From assembly GCA_036924285.1 (NCBI GenBank), contig JAYKYS010000096.1, positions 17,737 to 81,736 on the forward strand: a DNA stretch of 64,000 nucleotides, written 5' to 3'. The DNA is from Asterella californica. Its lineage: Eukaryota > Streptophyta > Marchantiopsida > Marchantiales > Aytoniaceae. Positions 34,658 through 46,646 of this stretch are shown piece after piece (within the stretch, counting starts at the first letter, position 1; each line of letters starts with the position of its first letter). Under the pieces are notes generated by a model. That model had not been told where the DNA came from and searched no databases. It was given only the letters and a program-made list of their open reading frames with translations. The translations under genes and the position numbers were made by a program.

Positions 34658-35691
34658 CGCTAGGCCTGTCTGGGAACCAGCTTGGCTCAGGGCAGTCCCA
34701 GCCAGCCCTTGACTTTTGGCAACAGCCCGATTGACAGCCAAGCGCAGCCAGAGTCTGCTGCTTTTAGAGCGCATTCTACCAGACATTGGGTTTTGCAAGG
34801 CAATGCTAAAACCGCCCCTGCACCAGAGGAGCAGGGGCAGTTCCAAGTACAGGCAGCATGGCCAGGATGCAGCAAGTGCCCCATTGCAGACTTCAGGTCT
34901 GCAAAATCAGAGTACATCTGCTTCTGCATGCAACATATCTGATGCAGAGGATGGTAGCTTTGGTCATGCTCATGTTACAATGGTACCAAAGATGCCTTGG
35001 GTGCAGCAGCAGCAGCAGTTCCCACTGACACCTCTGAGCCAGTTTTTCAGAGTGCTACCAACAACAATGACACTGCGAGCTTTGCTCAGACAAATGATGT
35101 TGGTACTGACAGTAGCAGCGCACCACCCTCAAATCTTCCACGCCAAACTCATGCAGCGGAGTGTTCTTCCGCTGACCAAGACAGCTTTGTTGAGCTTGTG
35201 CAAGGCACAGAGCAGCTGCTTGGTATGCTAGGCGCAAGGCATGTTCCATAACCACACTTTCGTACAGCTACTGCATCAAACTTACTCCCCTAATCAGTTC
35301 CGCCTTCATTGGATATTAAGCCTTTGACTCTGTTTCTGGATACCTGGGTACTCTACGGCAAACAGCAAGTATGCTAAAATAATGACAGCAAGACCACACT
35401 TTATTTTCTGAACACACACTTCAGATGCTTGTTGCCTAGGTTTCAATCGAATGTCTTGATATTCATGTAGTCAGGTCAATGTAGCCGCACTAAAGGTAGC
35501 AAATGGAATCATCTGCTAAGTAATCATGTAAGGCTTCATGCATTTGACAGGGCCGTTTTGCGCGTGTGGCCTTAGGCTGCCCCTTCATTTCCGTAGAAAG
35601 CTTCCACTTCTGCGGTGAGTTATATTCCGATGCTGGTTTGATCGCGCATCGTGTGACAGAGGCTCGAGTGCAAGCAGTGAGGAAGACAGCT
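34658..35691 (+). other. Intergenic region with low-complexity open frames
   Basis: Between the TMEM135 stop and the gp78-like start. The frame at 34682-34942 and that at 34997-35251 are Ser/Gln/Ala/Pro-rich and in the same frame as the last TMEM135 exon but separated by stops. They may be 3' UTR, or remnants of a longer C-terminal tail if the upstream G8 run is miscounted. No separate gene is supported. Confidence 0.4.
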
Positions 35692-38600
35692 ATGGTGGAG
35701 GTACTAGTTGAAGTGGTTTGGCTGCCGATCTCAATGTTGTTTGGGTACCAAGCACTGTCTGCCGCGTTTCAGGTTGGGGTGTGGCAGGCTGTTTTAGGTT
35801 ACACCCTAGCCAGTTCATGTGGACTGCTGTGGTGCATCGAAGGGGTAGTCAATGGCGCGCTGCACGGCGAAGCTCGTTCAGGCTTATTACGCAGCAGCAA
35901 ATTCAGCAGGTGAGCAAGTCAAGGCGTTTCCATCATGACGTGGTCTCATACAGCATCGGGCTACCCTTATGAAAACATGCCTTTTGAGCTTGGCGTATTT
36001 TGTGCAGTGCTTGGGATGATCCAGAGTTTGTGGAAGCAGTCCTGCGCTTAGTCCTCACACGCTTGGTGGACTCTCAGCTTGGCATTTTTGCCATGCTCAA
36101 CTTTGCTATCAGCATATATGCAGTGGGGGCCTTGACCACCAAGGTACGCGTTTGTCATGGGAGTAAAGGACACCACTGCTGCACACATCTATATGGCTCA
36201 GTAGTGGGACAAGCGCCGCAGGGTTAAATGAATCATTTTGATTTGTGCAGACTATCTTTCTTGGCAATCTGACCCGGCTAGAGTCCTCCCACATGCGAGA
36301 GCGCCTGCTGAAATTCTTGGCCTTCAAGGTGGTCATGGTAGCTGCTGTATGGAGTGCAGCTCTTGAGGACTCCCCCTTCTGGCTCCCCATGTAATGCTCT
36401 CATCTCATTGGGACTTGCAATCTGCTTATGCTTGATCAAAAGTAGTCAGCCGGCACCCTTGCTGCTGCTGGTGGTTTGCAGCAAGGGCTGCACCACCTGT
36501 TCTACTCCATTTCTCACGCTTTGTCAGTATGTTTAGCAAACTTTCAGTGCACTTTGGTACTACTGGTGGGTTGCACAGTGACATGATGTGACTGGTCAGA
36601 TATGGATCATGCTCTGTGCATTGGCTGGCAGTCCAGATGCATTGCAAACTTATTGCTGATCATACAAAATATGTAGGAGCTGGTAATCAAGGGGCAGCCA
36701 GTATAGCTTTCTCAATGAGTGCTGGCTTCTGCACCACAATAGTGCACACAGACTTTGGCCATACTGTCTGTATGTCCTACTACCCCTCCTGCGTCGCCAT
36801 CAGCATGCAACCGATCTTAAACACGTGCTGCCCTGCAGGATCTCCTATCTCGCATACATCAAGGTGTTTGTGGGCCTGGCCAAGGACAGGCTGAATGGCC
36901 TGTTGGCCTCCCCGTCTGCCACCTCAGTAGCGCACATCAGGGCTCTTGCCCTGCTAGCTTGGATTGTGACTGACAATGCGACCTGGGTCATGCTGCACTT
37001 TGCAGCCTTTCCCCACTCCGACATCACCTACAGGCTGCTGTGGCTCTTTGATGCTGTTGTCATCAGCGTTGAAGCCCTGCAAACAGCCACAATGTACGGG
37101 GTCCAGATGCTGGACCGGTGGCGGGTGCAGCGGGCCCACATGAAGCAGGGCCCTGCAGCAGCACACCCCTGGGAGGGCAAGGGTGGCTTGCTCTACCATA
37201 TAGATTTGGGCCTTGATCTTGTCATCAGGGTATCAACCTCTTGTCTGACTTGGACGGCGCTGTTGTATGATATGGCAAATTGCAGTTGTCTTTCATCTGC
37301 ACTTTGCTGACCCTGTGCCAGATACATTGCTGTGTTGAGTTTTTAGGGTCATGCTGTTGTGTATCAGACTTTGAGCTAAAGTGCTTGTCACAGAAATAGA
37401 CATGCAGGTGTCTGTCCACACCTGCAACCTGAATGCAAGATGCTGTGTATATGCTACCAGACAACCTGATGCCATGTTTCAGGGCGTCCCTCAGCCTCAG
37501 GCAAGCAGTGTGCTGGCTGTGAAAGGACGTTTACATGTGTGCATAGGCCAATCATGAGCCGACCCACAAGTTATACCCATTCATATGAGCATATGCCGGA
37601 ACGCTACTTTCAAAGCTGTGCATGTGACAGCAGGAGATGTTGTCTGTGTGGCTGACTACAGTCTGTTATGCAGATGCTGTCCATGGCGCATGTGTTCCAC
37701 GTGTGGTGGCTACATGGCTTGACTTACAAGCCAATGGATGCTGTGCTCTTCCTGGATATACGATCTCTTGTTTTCTCTATTCACGGCAAAATCAGGTGGG
37801 TTAACAGCATTTTGGCATCAACCTGATGGCACCAGAATGATCAAAGCCAGCTGCTGCAAAAGTTGCTTCTTACCATCAGTGGTGGGTGTGATATGGTGTT
37901 TGTTTGCACGCATGTCTGAAGCAGTCAGTACTCCCTGGACATCTCACATAGCACAGCAGTAGCATAGCAACAGTTGCCGATAACACAGCCATGTGAAGTT
38001 GAATGCTTGCATCCCCACAAACTCTTGCTTACCCTTGCCTCTCTTCGCTGTACCATCTTTCATGAAAGCATTGCAGCTGCTGCTGGAAGTGCATGGTTGT
38101 CATGTGTGAATGTACTTGCAGGACATATGCCCATTACTGCAGCGCTACCTACAACCTGCAGCACAACTTTCCCAGCATACAGGCCTCACAGCTGCAGTCT
38201 GCAGATGAGGAGTGTGCCATCTGTAAGGAGCCCATGAAGGTATGTATCTGTTGCTGTGGTGGTGGCTCTTGTTATTGTTGCGTTGATCATGTTGTTTTTT
38301 GCTTTCCGCTACTTTGCCTGGCCATGCAAAAGAAGGGTCTTCAGCAATGTAAATAGGGCCACAAAAGTTTGCAAACCTCCAATGTAGGTTTTGCTTTGCA
38401 GCACTTTGTTGAAGAGGGCGTCATTACTGCTACCGGAATTGCCCACAGGCAGCTTTGCAAACACCATTTAGCTAGTGCAGCAGTGACAGGCATGCCCTTG
38501 CTTTGTAGATGGACCTGCTGAGAAATCAGTAACCTTTTTCATCACATCTGCTGTGGCTGTGCTTGCAACCTGGAATGCACATGCATTTGCGAGCACTTTC

Positions 38601-39674
38601 ACAAAGACCTCTTCTGGGCCTTACATTGGTCGATGGTGCTATGCAGACTGCAAAGCTTCTGCCATGTGGGCATGTGTATCACCTAGGCTGCTTACGAGAC
38701 TGGCTGCAGCAGAGTGGAACTGACAACTTCACCTGCCCCATCTGCAGAACGCCTTTGTTTGTCAAAAAAGTACCCCAGCGTGGTAAGGGCCCCCAGTCCT
38801 TGCTCTATATGCATCATTCTGATAGGAATTGAATACACAAAGAAAGAAATGCATGTGGGGCATTGCCTCGAGGAACAGTTTGCAGTACATAAACAGCGCG
38901 GTGGGGAAAGAGTGTTCCGACATGTTGCCATGCAAGTGATGCATTCTTGCCTATGTGGTGGTGGTGGTGTTCTTGTTGTTGTTGTTGTTGTTGTTGTTGT
39001 TCAAGCACCAGCACACATGCAGAAGTGTTTGAGCACACTGTGTCACTGGATGACACCTAGGCACACGCCAAAGCTGGGATCAGAGATTGCTCAGATGGCT
39101 GGCTGGATTCTGGAGGCCTGCTCCCTATGCTTACTTGGATCAGTCATCTGCAACCACTTACCAGAACCAGAACCAAACACAACGACCGCTGCCGTCTGCA
39201 TATCATGTCACAGAGGCGTCCACACTTGATCATCACCTCTTTCACAATGACATGACAAATGCTGAGTCAGCTCACCCCACCACATCCTCAAGGCACTCAC
39301 CAGCAGTCTTGTCGGCTGCGCACTCATTGGAACAGGCAGATGCTCAACAGGAGCCTGGGAGTTCTTCCCGGGAGCAGCAGTCGCAGTCGGCTAGGAGTAG
39401 ACAGTCGTCACAGGCAGGCATAGATTCTGGGAGACATAGCAATTCACGATGGCAGTGGCCTCAATTTGGCTGGGGTAGTCAGCAGAGGGACGCGTCTGAT
39501 GCGGCGGCCAGCAGGAACCACAAAGACCCGAGGCAGCATAGGACCGCTGAAAGAGAGCTCTTACAGAATGTCAAAGCTGTGGTGCCTCACTTGACAGAAG
39601 AAGTCATATTGTCAGAGCTGGAACGTACCTTAGATGCTAACCAGGCCGTAGAGAATTTGCTGAGTGGCATGTAG
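35692..39674 (+). CDS. AMFR: gp78/AMFR-like membrane RING-CUE E3 ubiquitin ligase
   Basis: ER-membrane ubiquitin ligase of the gp78 type, expected to act in ER-associated degradation with an E2 and the Cdc48 system. Exons, all phases consistent: 35692-35909, 36008-36143, 36251-36390, 36839-37229, 37674-37795, 38122-38239, 38647-38769, ~39084-39674; about 612 residues. The N-terminal half is a chain of hydrophobic segments with the AMFR-like stretch [11 protein letters not shown] and [19 protein letters not shown]. The RING is split by an intron: CAIC in the sixth exon, [16 protein letters not shown] and CPICRTPL in the seventh. The C-terminal tail is Ser/Gln-rich and ends in a CUE-like ubiquitin-binding helix bundle ([20 protein letters not shown] ... 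QAVENLL). ATG 35692 chosen as the first in-frame ATG of the hydrophobic exon. The start of the last exon is uncertain (several phase-0 acceptors). Symbol by domain order, not by orthology proof. Confidence 0.85.
38955..39001. repeat. (GTG)n(TTG)n trinucleotide repeat
   Basis: Five GTG units followed by about nine TTG units in the last intron of the gp78-like gene. Confidence 0.9.
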
Positions 39675-40419
39675 TTCAGCTTGTATCTTGTGTATATTAC
39701 CATCTGCTGTCAATTTTGATGCCAGTTCTGCTGCTGATCTGTGAGCAGATGTTGCATTCCTGCTGTCAGGCATGCTATGCTAGGCAGTACAGTTTGTGTG
39801 GTCTTGCATGCCTGCAGGCAAAGCTCTGCATTGGCAGGTGTTTAATACGGCTGTCTCCTGTCAGCGACCCTGTTGTACTTGTGCTGTGGAGAGCTGTTTG
39901 CCCAAAGAGTGTAAGTCAAATGCTCGAAGTCCTCTGTCATCGTTGTTTTAGCAAGTCACTTCTGACAGCTCACCGGGCAGCTTATCTGCTAGCAGTACCT
40001 GCTGGGTCGAATCAATCCCAATAATCTGTCAGATCACAAGTTGATTACCAAAAGACAGCTGAACATGCATAATTTCGCTATTTCTTCAGATCTGGCTCAA
40101 TGATGACATTACAAACAGTATGGTTTACATGTACTGCATATCGTCAAGTTGACAGAAATGAAGTACATGTCTGCCCAACACCCTGAGGCCTTTGCAGATC
40201 TTGCTGCATACAGCAGTTCCTAACATAATATGAGCATGCTTTTTTGCAAATTGAGCACACTTTCAAGGATATCACTACAATGCTCACAAATCACAAATTT
40301 GATATCCTTTTCTACCACTCAATAGCCAGCCCGAGCTTTCTGTTTACACTCACAAATTTGTAGCTGTCAGCATTGTCTCGACCAACACAGTTGTGCAGAA
40401 ACAGGAGCATAACACAGCC
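39675..40419. other. Convergent intergenic region
   Basis: Lies between two gene 3' ends (gp78-like, plus; unknown protein, minus). No coding or structural signal seen. Confidence 0.5.
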
Positions 40420-41352
40420 CTAATACTCATTATTCAAAACTGTTGCAAAATGTTGTGAATCAGCACTGTGCATGACAAGTCTCCATTGATCATTGCTAGT
40501 TGTGCCAACTCGTTTGGAAGCCTGGTGCCTCACATCCCAGTCTGCTTGCTGTTGTGCTTGCTTCACATCACAGATCTCACTCATGTGACGCATATAAAAC
40601 TGTGCCCGGCCTTGTACAGACTGCCTAACCATCTCATGCTGCAATTGTGGAAGCAACGCCTGCAACTCACTTTCAATATGACCTGAGTTTGCTTTGACAC
40701 TCCAGGTAGCAACGACCTTCTGGTAGAAATACTGATCAGCGAGCAACTCTATCTCATCCGGGCTAGCATGGTTCAGCTGCTCAGCAGTGAGCTTGGAGTG
40801 ATGAGGACCATGAACTGGTCCCTCATGAGCTTTCTGATGCATGAAGGCATCCAGGTTGCGGTCCCATTCTGGTCCCGTAGGAAAGGCTAGAGCTGCTTCA
40901 AGGCTGCTGCGAGCAGCTCTTAGGAGGCTGAGTCTTGTTTGTGGGCCCTGAGATGGCTGCAGCTGGCTCTCCATGAAAGTGTGGATTATGCTCATTGCAT
41001 CAGGTGTGTCACTTGTTTGCTCGGCTTGGAACGCAATGATGGCTGCCGGACTCTGTGACTGCAGGACTAGTTTCTTTTGCTTAGTCAGCCCTGCAATATG
41101 CTGCATATAGTAGGCACCGCGGGCAGAGAGTTGTTCAGCATCAACCGGACAGAGAGAGCTCTTTAGCTTTTCCAGCTTGATGCGCAGGGTCTCAGCATTT
41201 TGGATGGCAGAGCGATCTGGACGTATTTTACAGTACATGTAATCATCCATGGCGTGTTGCTTCTCCTCGTGTGTGCTGGCATTCCTAATGGTTCTGGATG
41301 TGTGTCGTTTGGAAAGTGCTGGCAGTCTGTTCACTAGTGTTGCATCTCCCAT
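40420..41352 (-). CDS. Unknown intronless 310-residue protein
   Basis: Single uninterrupted frame from an ATG at 41352, unusual next to its heavily split neighbours. No family recognised. The protein is predicted soluble, mostly helical, with many Gln, His and charged residues and no signal peptide or membrane segment. Two regions look alike: SARGAYYMQHIAGL (residues ~95-110) and QGRAQFYMRHMSEIC (~255-270), each followed by a Lys/Gln-rich stretch, which suggests an internal duplication. It is head to head with a BED-finger protein 455 bp away. Intronless structure could mean retrocopy, recent transfer or part of a mobile unit; none is shown by the sequence. Confidence 0.6.
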   Translation of the reverse strand: MGDATLVNRLPALSKRHTSRTIRNASTHEEKQHAMDDYMYCKIRPDRSAIQNAETLRIKLEKLKSSLCPVDAEQLSARGAYYMQHIAGLTKQKKLVLQSQSPAAIIAFQAEQTSDTPDAMSIIHTFMESQLQPSQGPQTRLSLLRAARSSLEAALAFPTGPEWDRNLDAFMHQKAHEGPVHGPHHSKLTAEQLNHASPDEIELLADQYFYQKVVATWSVKANSGHIESELQALLPQLQHEMVRQSVQGRAQFYMRHMSEICDVKQAQQQADWDVRHQASKRVGTTSNDQWRLVMHSADSQHFATVLNNEY

Positions 41353-41807
41353 CTAAATGAAAGGTGTGAGCAACATGCTGGCACTCCACATCCCACAAAG
41401 GAAGACCGAGAAAAATCTTTAAAGGCAGCCAGCCTGGCTCTGCCGTTCACCTGCAACCACTCTTCACACTTGCATTTGTGCAAGTCATGCAGCAGAGACC
41501 GGGCACAGAGAGCTGTAAGCGAGTCGTTCTCACTTTACAGCATCTATGTCGCTGCTCTTGAAAGCTTCGGTGATTGTTGAAGCAGCGAGGTGGTGCGCAT
41601 TCTAGCCAACAAGTTTTAGGGGTAGCCGGTCACATTGCTCGCACAAGTGCGGTCTCCTGAGACTGCGTCACTGCCATGCAACACCACAGATTGGCCTGAC
41701 TATTGCACCTGGGGATGTGCAGCTACTGATCGAAGTTGCTGTTTGGTCGAAGCTGGCGTTACGTGCGCACAATTGCACGCTCAGCTGCGCACATCTGAGA
41801 CTTTCAG
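41353..41807. other. Divergent intergenic region
   Basis: 455 bp between two start codons facing away from each other; probably holds both promoters. No defined element recognised. Confidence 0.4.
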
Positions 41808-42467
41808 ATGGCGGAGCCTCTCCAAGCAACTCCGGCAGTCGGCGGGCCGGATGCAACGCTGGTCAAGGATCATCAGTCGTACTTTGTCAAGTCTGCGGAG
41901 AAAGTGAACTCAACCCTGCATGCTGCTATATGCAAGTTCTGTCATGCCCAAGACGTGGAGATGAAAGATAATAGGACATGTTTGTGGCAAGCTCGTGACT
42001 GTATCAGACACCTGGCACGCTGCCCACATGTAACAGAGGGTGTTCGAAACCACTTCAAAGAAGAGGCGAGACTCCTAAACGCCAGGCTGAACAGTAAGAA
42101 GCGAACATTTCAAGACATCAGCAGCAAACAGGAGAACAACATAGAAACGCAGTATCAAATGTCTTCCGGGGACGCCCAGCCTGCACCCCCGGCACAGCTC
42201 CTTGACAATGCAACAGGTGAGAAGAGTTCACACTGTCAGTGACACTAGAAAGACACGAGATTGGTCTGTCGCCGGTGTGTTGACATGTAAAGCTGCTATA
42301 GTTGCTCTGCATCCAGACAGCAGCTAGAGTCATTTTGCTTTCTGTAATGGGAAGACTATCTCTATGCCCTTGCAGAGGCACCCGCCAACCATAGCTGGTC
42401 TTCAAGCTCAGTTGCAATCCCATGCTCTGGCTTTGGCACGTCTCCAGTCAGTCCTGGACCGGCATGA
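41808..42467 (+). CDS. BED-type zinc-finger protein, short
   Basis: Two-exon model 41808-42216 and 42376-42467 (phase 1 junction), 166 residues. The N-terminal part carries CKFC at about residues 43-46 and HLARC about 22 residues later, i.e. Cx2C-x(22)-Hx3C, matching the BED finger found in hAT transposases and chromatin proteins. A polar tail follows. BED fingers bind DNA; a nuclear role is inference. Alternative reading through the second exon in another frame gives a helical AGLQAQLQSHALALARLQSV segment, so the true 3' structure is uncertain. Confidence 0.5.
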
Positions 42468-42802
42468 CCGCCTGGCATGCCACGCGGTTCTCATGACAGC
42501 CACCAGCAGCTTGATGAGATGATGCAAGGCTCACAGCAGACCATCACAAGCAATCCAGCCTTGCTGAAGATGTGGCCGGACTATCGCAGACAAAGCTATT
42601 GGGCTTCAGATTGCTGGATGGCATGGGTTTGTCCTCAACTGATGTGGAGTTTGCTCAGAATCAGAAAGTACGAAGCAGCCTAGAAACCTTGCAAGAGTTT
42701 ACACAGCAAGAAATGGCAGAAGCTATTGGTAGAAGACAAGGGCCTGATGCCACAGCGTATCAGCGGCTCTTTCAGTTTGCATTTGTAAATTGCCAGCACT
42801 AG
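42468..42802 (+). pseudogene. hAT-like N-terminal remnant downstream of the BED exon
   Basis: Open segments in two plus frames (42477-42683 and 42550-42802) together read like the region after the BED finger of hAT transposases: VAGLSQTKLLGFRLLDGMG then a DVEFAQNQKV-type stretch and a helical tail ending at a stop at 42802. The segments are in different frames and not in the frame of the upstream BED exons. No RNase-H catalytic domain follows. Best explained as a decayed or miscalled transposon-derived gene; weak. Confidence 0.2.
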
Positions 42803-44088
42803 CAAATCAAGGAGCCTCTGTATCACAGCGTATCTATGGCAGAGCTGTACGGTTTCTACACAGCAGACATGATAGACTTGCAATCTGTTATAGCTGTGGC
42901 TGTCGTGCTGCCTGCTGAATGTGCTACTTCGTAGCCGCTGTCCTGTCTGTGATCCAGCGTTTGTCACCAGCACTGACATTGCCATAACTATAGCAAACAA
43001 TGTTTTCTGTAGGAGGAACAGCAGTCCAACAACTACCCATCTTTCACTGTTGAGCAGAATATGTGCTTTTGTACTAAATGCAGTTGCTATTTTGGGCAGA
43101 GATTGTATAGGCTCAATGTGGTTCAGCTGCTCATGTTGCAGCAGTTGTATGTTGTATCAACATAGGTGTCTTCACAGTGCTAACTTTAAGCCAAATGGTC
43201 ACAATTTGCTCGTAGGTGCAGGAATTGCAGAGTGCAAGGTCTAACCTCTGTATGTTGTTCTTATCTTGCCATCTGATGCCAGGTAGGTGGAGTTATATGT
43301 TTCTGCAACCCACCCCTTTTATTTCACATAGATGTTCACGTGTGCTGCTACAACCCTAGAGATTCAACATATCTCAGACTGGCTGTTGCATATCAACACG
43401 TCATCTTGACACATATGGTGCCATGCGAGTGTTGCTGCAGCACAGTAGTACGCTTCACATGACAAAGCTGATCATCTGCGGCTATTCTAGTAATAGTAAT
43501 ACCTCTAGCACAGTCAGCTACCAGTCTTGAGCTGGCAGACTTGTCTGTTGGTATCCAGAGCCTGACATGAACCAAGCAACTATTGCAATAAGTGTATCGT
43601 TGCAAAAGCCCTGGAAAAGAAATCAAACCTATCTTTGTGTCATTCACGGTGTACAGTCATGCTGCAACTCACAAAGACTTTGCTTTACTTGTAGAAACCT
43701 TGGCGAGTTTCTGGATGATTGCTCCATATGTTGATATTCTGTGGCCAATTAGTGTATGCTCTGCACAAGTGACATCGGCTGCAAGGAGCTCAGAAACAGA
43801 CTGGGGATTGGACATGTGGGCTGAACATCAAATAGCCATCTACTAGCATCAGTGCTTACTTCATTGAATGCTGTGCAACTTCAACATACTGGAAACCTTG
43901 AAGAACAGCGCCACAACCTGGACAACATGACCCAAAACCAGCATGGACCCTGATGCTGGTTCAGATGTACACAACACCACACAATGCAACCCATGCTGCC
44001 AGCAGCGCAAAAAAAACGCTTAAAACGTCAGCCAACAACCTGAGCTTCACCTCCCAACATAAAATACAAAATTAAAGAATACAGCAAG
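42803..44088. other. Intergenic, nothing seen
   Basis: No domain-bearing frame on either strand over ~1.3 kb; open frames such as 43393-43647 (minus) lack protein-like composition or splice context. Confidence 0.4.
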
Positions 44089-46646
44089 TCAAAAAGGCAA
44101 GAACTCCTCATGATTGCCATGAGCCCAATGGGGGCGTGCTGCTGCCTGCTGGCTGAGCTGCACAATCTCACCGTCAGTCTGCATGACCCACTTTTCACTG
44201 TCAGTCTGCTTTGTTGTTTTCTGTAGACATGTAAGCTCTTCAGCATCAAATGTCTTCAACCAGGGATGCTGCAAAATCTGGCTGGCAGGGATCCGCTGTG
44301 CAGCGTCCACAGTCAGCATAGCTTTCAACAAGCTTTGGCACTCGGGCGATAACCCAGGCGGCATTTCAAAGTTTCCGGCCAGTATCCTTGGAAACAGGCG
44401 CCTGCAGCAGTACTGCAGGGTTGATGCCCTGTTCTTGAGTGTCTCTGAAGGGGAACCCCCCGTGAGTAAGGTGTACAACACAACACCACAGGACCAAACA
44501 TCTGCTGCTTTGCCATCATAGCTTGCCTGTGCCAACACTTCCGGGGCTATATACTCAGGAGTGCCTACACACGTTATGACAGCTGAAATTTCAGCTCAAG
44601 GCTCTCGTGATTTACTTTTCAAATGTACAGTACAAACAAAAGAAGGACATGAACTGCGATAGGAAGCAAGCATGTGTGAATATGTTGCTGAGAGACATTC
44701 ATGCGGCATTTACTGCCTAAGGCCTATCACTTGTGCACTTTTGCTTCCAGCACAGCAAATGTGACCAGCTCATGACTGTTGCTAGCCACCAGCATACCGA
44801 TTGAGCTGTCATAACAACAGTCAGTGGCATCCCCAGCAGCACTTCAGTGTAGCTGCACAAACAAAAAGATGCCCGGGTTGCTGCCTGTCTTGCAGGCACT
44901 CTGCACGTGGGCAAAATGCTGTATTCAAGAAGCATGACTGGGCGACCAATTGGGCAGCCTGCTAACATTGTGTCTTCGACAGAGAAGAGACGCCGCAAAA
45001 GTGGACTGAGAATCTGCAGCTCACCGCACAAAGTCTTGCAAGCAGACCCTTGGTACTCATCTTTACTGTATCCAAAGTCACATAGTTTTCAGAAGTGGCC
45101 TTTCTGATTGATCCATCAGCAGGGTGTTTTCTAGCTTGATATCTCTATTGGCAATACCCATCTGCAGCAGGAGAATCTATAATTTGCCAACTAGCTTGCA
45201 CACTGCAAAGCTACAAAATAGAAGGTGCCAGTATCCATGGCTAAGTGCAAGAAGTCAAAAGTTTTCATGTTGATTAGGCGAATCGCATCACAACTGCATG
45301 CTGTGACTGCCCTGCTAAGGTAGTTGCAAGATGCTGCTGCAAACTTGAGAAACACCCATAAGCAGAAGTGGAGCATGATGCTGAATGGATCTGCTCATCA
45401 GCATGTTCCTGCAAGACTACAGCAGCTTGAGGTGGAAAGCCCGCAGTCAGGACTTGCACATACCACAGTCATCTGAAATTGATGACTGTCCCATACCTGA
45501 TGGCAGAAGTTGACCCCAGTGACTAATTGATGGAAGATCCACAAAGCACTGTCTTCTGTGAGGCCGGCCTGCTGGTGTTTGGCTTGGTGGCGGTCGATAT
45601 AGTCAGCTAAATCACCTCCAGCAGCGTACTCACTCACTATTGCTAGGTGGTCTGCTGTGAGGAACACTTCTCGGAATTGGATGATGTGTGGGTGATGAAA
45701 ACACAGACGTTGATTGAGAACCTCACGGGCCACAATCTGAACACTGCACTGTCAGTGCAGCCACATCAGCCTCACACGCAATCACGAAACATTTACTGAG
45801 CAGTGATGGGTGCAACAAACATGCACAGATACAATGCTTGTGAGCAGTTCAAATGACTACACTGGCAAACAATGTGCAGCGTCAGGCCGGGCAAATGTGC
45901 AATCAACCAACTGCAAGGCAGACCCTTCGTGGTCTGCATGAAAATGAAACAGAAACAGCCACAATATTATGTCCAAGATTCACGCCGGCATAAGCCCATG
46001 TATGCAAGCAGAATACCACAAGGGCGCTGTCAGCTGGAACCTTGATGTTGATGCATGTGCTGTCTGCAACACACCTGCTGGAGCCCCTGGGAATGAACTT
46101 GATTGCAACCTGACTGTCATTGCGCAAGTCCACAGCAAGGTGAACAGAGCCAGAAGAGCCATCACGTAAATTGCAGACCTTCACATAATGTGAGTGAGTC
46201 CACACATGGTTGCTTCTGCTGCCATGGGACCATAGGTGGGAGGACAGACGTTGGTGTGACCGCACTGACATTGCTGTAGTTGGACATGCTGCACGGAATG
46301 AGAAAGTCAGGTTGAGCATGATACGAGCTGCAGGCGTGAACAAATTTAGCGCAACTGGCCCCCGCTGCATTTTAGAAATCTGCTTAACGCATCGCAATGG
46401 AGCAGACTCTGGACTGCACCTGATGCTGGGAAAGCCTGTCGACCGGCATTCAATCGAAGTTGAAGCAACGACACTGTCGATGCTTTGCTTTGAGCGCGAG
46501 ATACCGCTTGTAAAATCCGGCAAGACATCAGAGTTTGATGGCATAATCTCTGCAGCATGTCTATCACTGCCAGGTCCGGAAATCTTGCTCGCTTTCTGCC
46601 TCGTAGTGGGCTCTGCAGGTTGTTGCGTCGAGAAACAGCCACCCAT
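44089..46646 (-). CDS. SnRK2-like Ser/Thr protein kinase 1 (frame-broken)
   Basis: Protein kinase of the plant SnRK2/SNF1-related type, likely in stress signalling. Exons: 46646-46075, 45743-45497, 45161-45025, 44564-44089. Start at 46646 chosen because it gives MGGCFS, a classical myristoylation plus palmitoylation signal, suggesting membrane attachment. A ~150-residue low-complexity N-terminus precedes the kinase: LRDGSSGSVHLAV loop, VAIKFI Lys, [81 protein letters not shown], then an acidic/Gln tail. Frame is broken by an extra A in the A4 run at 45086-45089 (before CDFGYS), a missing G in the G6 run at 44456-44461 (LLTGGFPF), and a 2-nt loss near 44402. These restore an intact kinase if corrected, about 477 residues. 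Close paralogue of kinase 2 at 59.9-62.2 kb, with the same exon joints. Confidence 0.85.
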
